From the NCBI RefSeq assembly GCF_032854445.1, contig NC_088302.1:558001-622000 (forward strand): a stretch of DNA of 64,000 bases, written 5' to 3'. A program made the position numbers and the translations under genes. Below the pieces are notes generated by a model. The model ran no database searches and had not been told where the DNA came from. It saw nothing but the letters and a program-made list of their open reading frames with translations. Of this stretch, positions 61,808-64,000 are shown in pieces; position 1 is the stretch's first letter; each line of letters starts with the position of its first letter. The stretch comes from Liolophura sinensis. Its lineage: Eukaryota; Mollusca; Polyplacophora; Chitonida; Chitonidae.

Positions 61808-62341
61808 AAAGCTTACAGCTCTCCACCTCGACTACATCCAGCAGGACGCCGAGGAGGCTTGGGGCGTCGTTCATTGCCGGCAAATCCCAAGGATTCACAC
61901 TGCCAGGCGTAGAGCGCCTAAACGATTCCATCCGGACATACGTGCGGGCTATTCTAGGCGCCCAAGCGCAAACAAGGGCGCGTATTCTAGGCACGGGCAC
62001 AGCCTTCGAAGCGCAAAAACAGTTTGCCGCGAACGTTGAAGACGCTATTTCCTCTCCGATCGACCTTCCGTATACTATCAAATGCTACCAGGACGTGCTA
62101 CAGTATGCCGGGAGCGCTGTAGACTTTGTGTATGGCATAGGCCTATATATGGCCCCCCAGCGACATGCTTCTGCAGATCGGCCATGTGGCGAACTACAAC
62201 AACAAAATCGTCGTGGCCACAGAGGACCAGATGCTAGGCGCCAGTGAGGGTGTGAACGCTAAAGTACCGCCCAATTTGCACAAGCGCGCCCCTTCCCACG
62301 GGATCGTTAAGCACAAGAAAGCGTCCCACCTTCCCACGTGA
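61794..62341 (+). pseudogene. Broken plus-strand gene of the virus-like block
   Basis: It starts at the ATG at 61,794, overlapping the end of the previous gene by about 14 bases. Coding signal passes through three frames: up to about 61,865, then about 61,860-62,150 (with TYVRAILGAQAQTRARILG and SSPIDLPYTIKCYQDVLQY), then to a TGA at 62,339. The predicted product is helical and soluble. The third part overlaps the start of the repeat at 62,297. No family recognised. Confidence 0.45.
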
Positions 62342-62403
62342 TCGTTGAGCCACAAGGAAGCGTCCCACCTTCCCACGCTGAGCCACAAGAAAAGCGTCCC
62401 ACC
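62297..62403. repeat. Three tandem copies of a 35-40 bp unit
   Basis: AAGCGTCCCACCTTCCCACG-type units (two full and one partial), each preceded by GATCGTTAAGCACAAG or GATCGTTGAGCCACAAG. The repeat lies at the convergence point of a plus- and a minus-strand gene in the virus-like block and may form hairpins. Confidence 0.75.
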
Positions 62404-62489
62404 ACCCACCGCAGAACCCCTAAAGAAAACACGATGCGGAGAAGACAGCCATCGTCGTCGCTGGGGTTGGTATCGGCTTACTGCTGCTG

Positions 62490-63260
62490 TTGGACTATGC
62501 GTTAAATAATTGCGAACAGCCACGAGCATTAGGCCACCTACTGCGACGACTAGAGCCCAGACATTATCGGCCAGCCACCCAGCTGCTTTCCCGAGAAGGT
62601 TCAGTAGCCAGGACACGATACTGCCAATAATACCCGGAATCGCAGCGGCAGCCATCCCAGCCAGCTTGCCAAGGGCGCGCGCCAAGGACGAGATTCTTTT
62701 TCACCCATTCTTTAAGACCATGACCGTCGGGTGGAGGTGGCGTTGGCTGGATGCCCCCGCCGGACCCGCCAGCCAGCGACAACTTTATCGCTAGCCCCAG
62801 TGTCGAGATCGCCATCCCAATTGCCGTGAGAATGGAGACCACGGTTATTCCCTGCTCCCGGAAGAGGGTGCGGACGCGCTCGGCCAGAGTGGTATCCTTG
62901 TGTAGGATCCGATCGATCGTCTGCTTGATGCGGTGTATTTGCGTGCGCAGGGCTTCGCCGTTAAAGAGTCTGCTTCGAGCCGGGCCACCCTCTCGTCTCG
63001 AGATTCCTTATCCGGTCTTTGATCTCGCTCCGCAAGGCTTTATTATTATCATTATTATCATCAGGGACCTCCCCCAACTTCCGTTTTTCTTTTGCGATGT
63101 ACTTATCGAGACTTGACAGCTTGGCGAGGTTATTCGCGTGTTTGCCTTCCGAGGTCTGCAGTGCCTTGTCAAGCCCCAGAAGTTCTCGCATGGGAAGAGG
63201 AGGGTCGTTCATCGTCTGAAGAGCCCGCCCGACCTCACTATCCGTCAAGCTTGTTTCCAT
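62490..63260 (-). pseudogene. Broken gene: coiled coil, then Gly/Ala-rich hydrophobic segments
   Basis: The ATG at 63,260 opens a charged helical part (62,961-63,260, with HANNLAKLSSLDKYIAKEKR). The frame breaks near 62,975. A second frame (down to about 62,690) carries a hydrophobic helix (VSILTAIGMAISTLGLAIKL), a Gly/Pro-rich linker and LKEWVKKN. After another break, a third frame (62,520-62,685) carries AAAAIPGIIGSIVSWLLNLL and WALVVAVGGLMLVAV. The order coiled coil, membrane helix, amphipathic and hydrophobic tail suggests a membrane-interacting structural protein. That role is inference. Confidence 0.5.
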
Positions 63261-63390
63261 TATGTGGACAGCATCAGCGGCCTTTTTTCGCTGGTTGGCT
63301 TAAATCCTTCAGCTCCATGGTATCTGCCTCGGCGGCCGCGGCACCAACTTCTGAACTCGCTGTCTCCAGGCCTGCGACTTCTGCCGGAGG

Positions 63391-63825
63391 CTATGATTGC
63401 TGTTTTCTGTTTATCATTCTGCTTTCTTCTTTCCAGTCTACAAAGCCCAACTCCTTCACAACATCCCTCCCTCCCTTATTATTATTAGCGATTGTTGAGA
63501 GGGGTAGCGGTTCACCTGTTTGTTTGTTGATGATGTCCAGAAGGGGGTGGGCCACGAGTCGCAGACGCCCTTCTGTGTCAACCTTAAACTTCGTGTAATC
63601 GCGCATGACTGGTTTAAGGTCGGGATAGAAATCATCCGACTTCATGATGTTGTAATAAGATTTCACGGTGGCCACCGTCATCTCTAGTTGAAGGTTTAAG
63701 GCGGTCGCACCCCCGCTTTGTTGCTCAGGGACCTCAACACCTGCAGGGAGAGGGGTCTGTTCGTCGTCGTTGTTGACCTCTAGGGCGGCGTCGAAAGCCT
63801 GGTTATCAAAGTCAAAGTCTGCCAT
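63391..63825 (-). CDS. Small acidic virus-like element protein (C-terminus probably frame-shifted)
   Basis: The ATG at 63,825 gives MADFDFDNQAFDAALEVNND; an in-frame ATG at 63,843 is an alternative. The acidic start is followed by a folded-looking region with VATVKSYYNIMKSDDFYPDL and RLRLVAHPLLDIINKQTGEP. Near 63,410 the frame turns basic (ESRMINRKQQS then stop), while protein-like signal continues in another frame to about 63,270, so the true C-terminus is probably lost by an indel. It diverges from the plus-strand gene starting at 63,868, with a gap of only 42 bp. Function unknown. Confidence 0.5.
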   Translation of the reverse strand: MADFDFDNQAFDAALEVNNDDEQTPLPAGVEVPEQQSGGATALNLQLEMTVATVKSYYNIMKSDDFYPDLKPVMRDYTKFKVDTEGRLRLVAHPLLDIINKQTGEPLPLSTIANNNKGGRDVVKELGFVDWKEESRMINRKQQS

Positions 63826-63867
63826 AATCCTCGTATTGAACATTGAAAGGTATGCCTTCAATACACA

Positions 63868-64000
63868 ATGGATGCATACGGACGCAGGCTAAACCCCTTC
63901 AGAACACTCCCTAAGCCTCTCGGGGTACAAGGTGAACGGCAATCCGTGGTTGTCACCAATAACACGAGTACGATCGTCCAGAATCAACAACTCTTGGTCC
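63868..64000 (+). CDS. Start of a plus-strand gene, cut by the window end
   Basis: The ATG at 63,868 begins MDAYGRRLNPFRTLPKPLGV and stays open to the last base (44 residues). A Ser/Thr/Asn/Gln-rich stretch follows. It is divergent to 63,391-63,825, so the 42-bp gap must contain control signals for both. The family cannot be judged from this length. Confidence 0.45.
   Translation, partial: MDAYGRRLNPFRTLPKPLGVQGERQSVVVTNNTSTIVQNQQLLV

Overview
The window looks like animal nuclear DNA. Its genes are split by introns with GT/AG junctions, it holds tRNA-derived SINEs and tandem repeats, and three vertebrate-type housekeeping or chromatin genes can be read exon by exon. The SINEs (tRNA-like head, conserved core, tail reading like TTGAGTACGGCGTAAAAC), the frequent ACATGTACATGT motif and a yellow/major-royal-jelly family gene fit an invertebrate, probably a lophotrochozoan such as a mollusc. 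That taxonomic guess is inference; the species cannot be read directly.

Layout. (1) 1-13,662: no gene body, a few repeats, probably intron 1 of the next gene. (2) 13,663-14,001, minus: the first coding exon of a gene matching the N-terminus of ASH1L (histone H3K36 methyltransferase). (3) 14,002-15,238: a short head-to-head intergenic region, a likely shared promoter. (4) 15,239-33,958, plus: a complete 13-exon gene for mitoribosomal protein mS29/DAP3. The 13 exons sum to 1,320 nt (439 residues) with all phases consistent. (5) 34,660-36,926: a short convergent intergenic region with a MITE-like element, SINE relics and two minisatellites. (6) 36,927-50,330, minus: a complete 8-exon gene for replication protein A 32 kDa subunit (RPA2). 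Its exons sum to 813 nt (270 residues, the human length). (7) 50,331-55,739: intergenic, with two SINEs, a foldback built of 192-bp repeats and an 83-bp repeat. (8) 55,740-57,476, minus: a two-exon yellow/MRJP-family gene with one single-base frame break. (9) 59,532-64,000: a compact, intronless, GC-richer block of short genes on both strands with many frame breaks. It resembles part of an integrated virus-like or Polinton-type element and runs off the window.

The most striking feature is that most of the longer introns of DAP3 and RPA2 are largely filled by a private tandem array, and several arrays carry copies of the adjacent exon edge. DAP3 exon 7 with its acceptor is present four times. 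The DAP3 exon 12 donor, the DAP3 stop-codon region, the RPA2 exon 4 donor and the RPA2 exon 3 acceptor are each repeated many times. The transcripts must therefore choose one true splice site among many decoys. The ASH1L and DAP3 neighbours also match their location in human 1q22, which suggests very old linkage.

Many long open frames here (up to 460 codons) are artefacts of arrays with periods divisible by three and are not annotated as genes.
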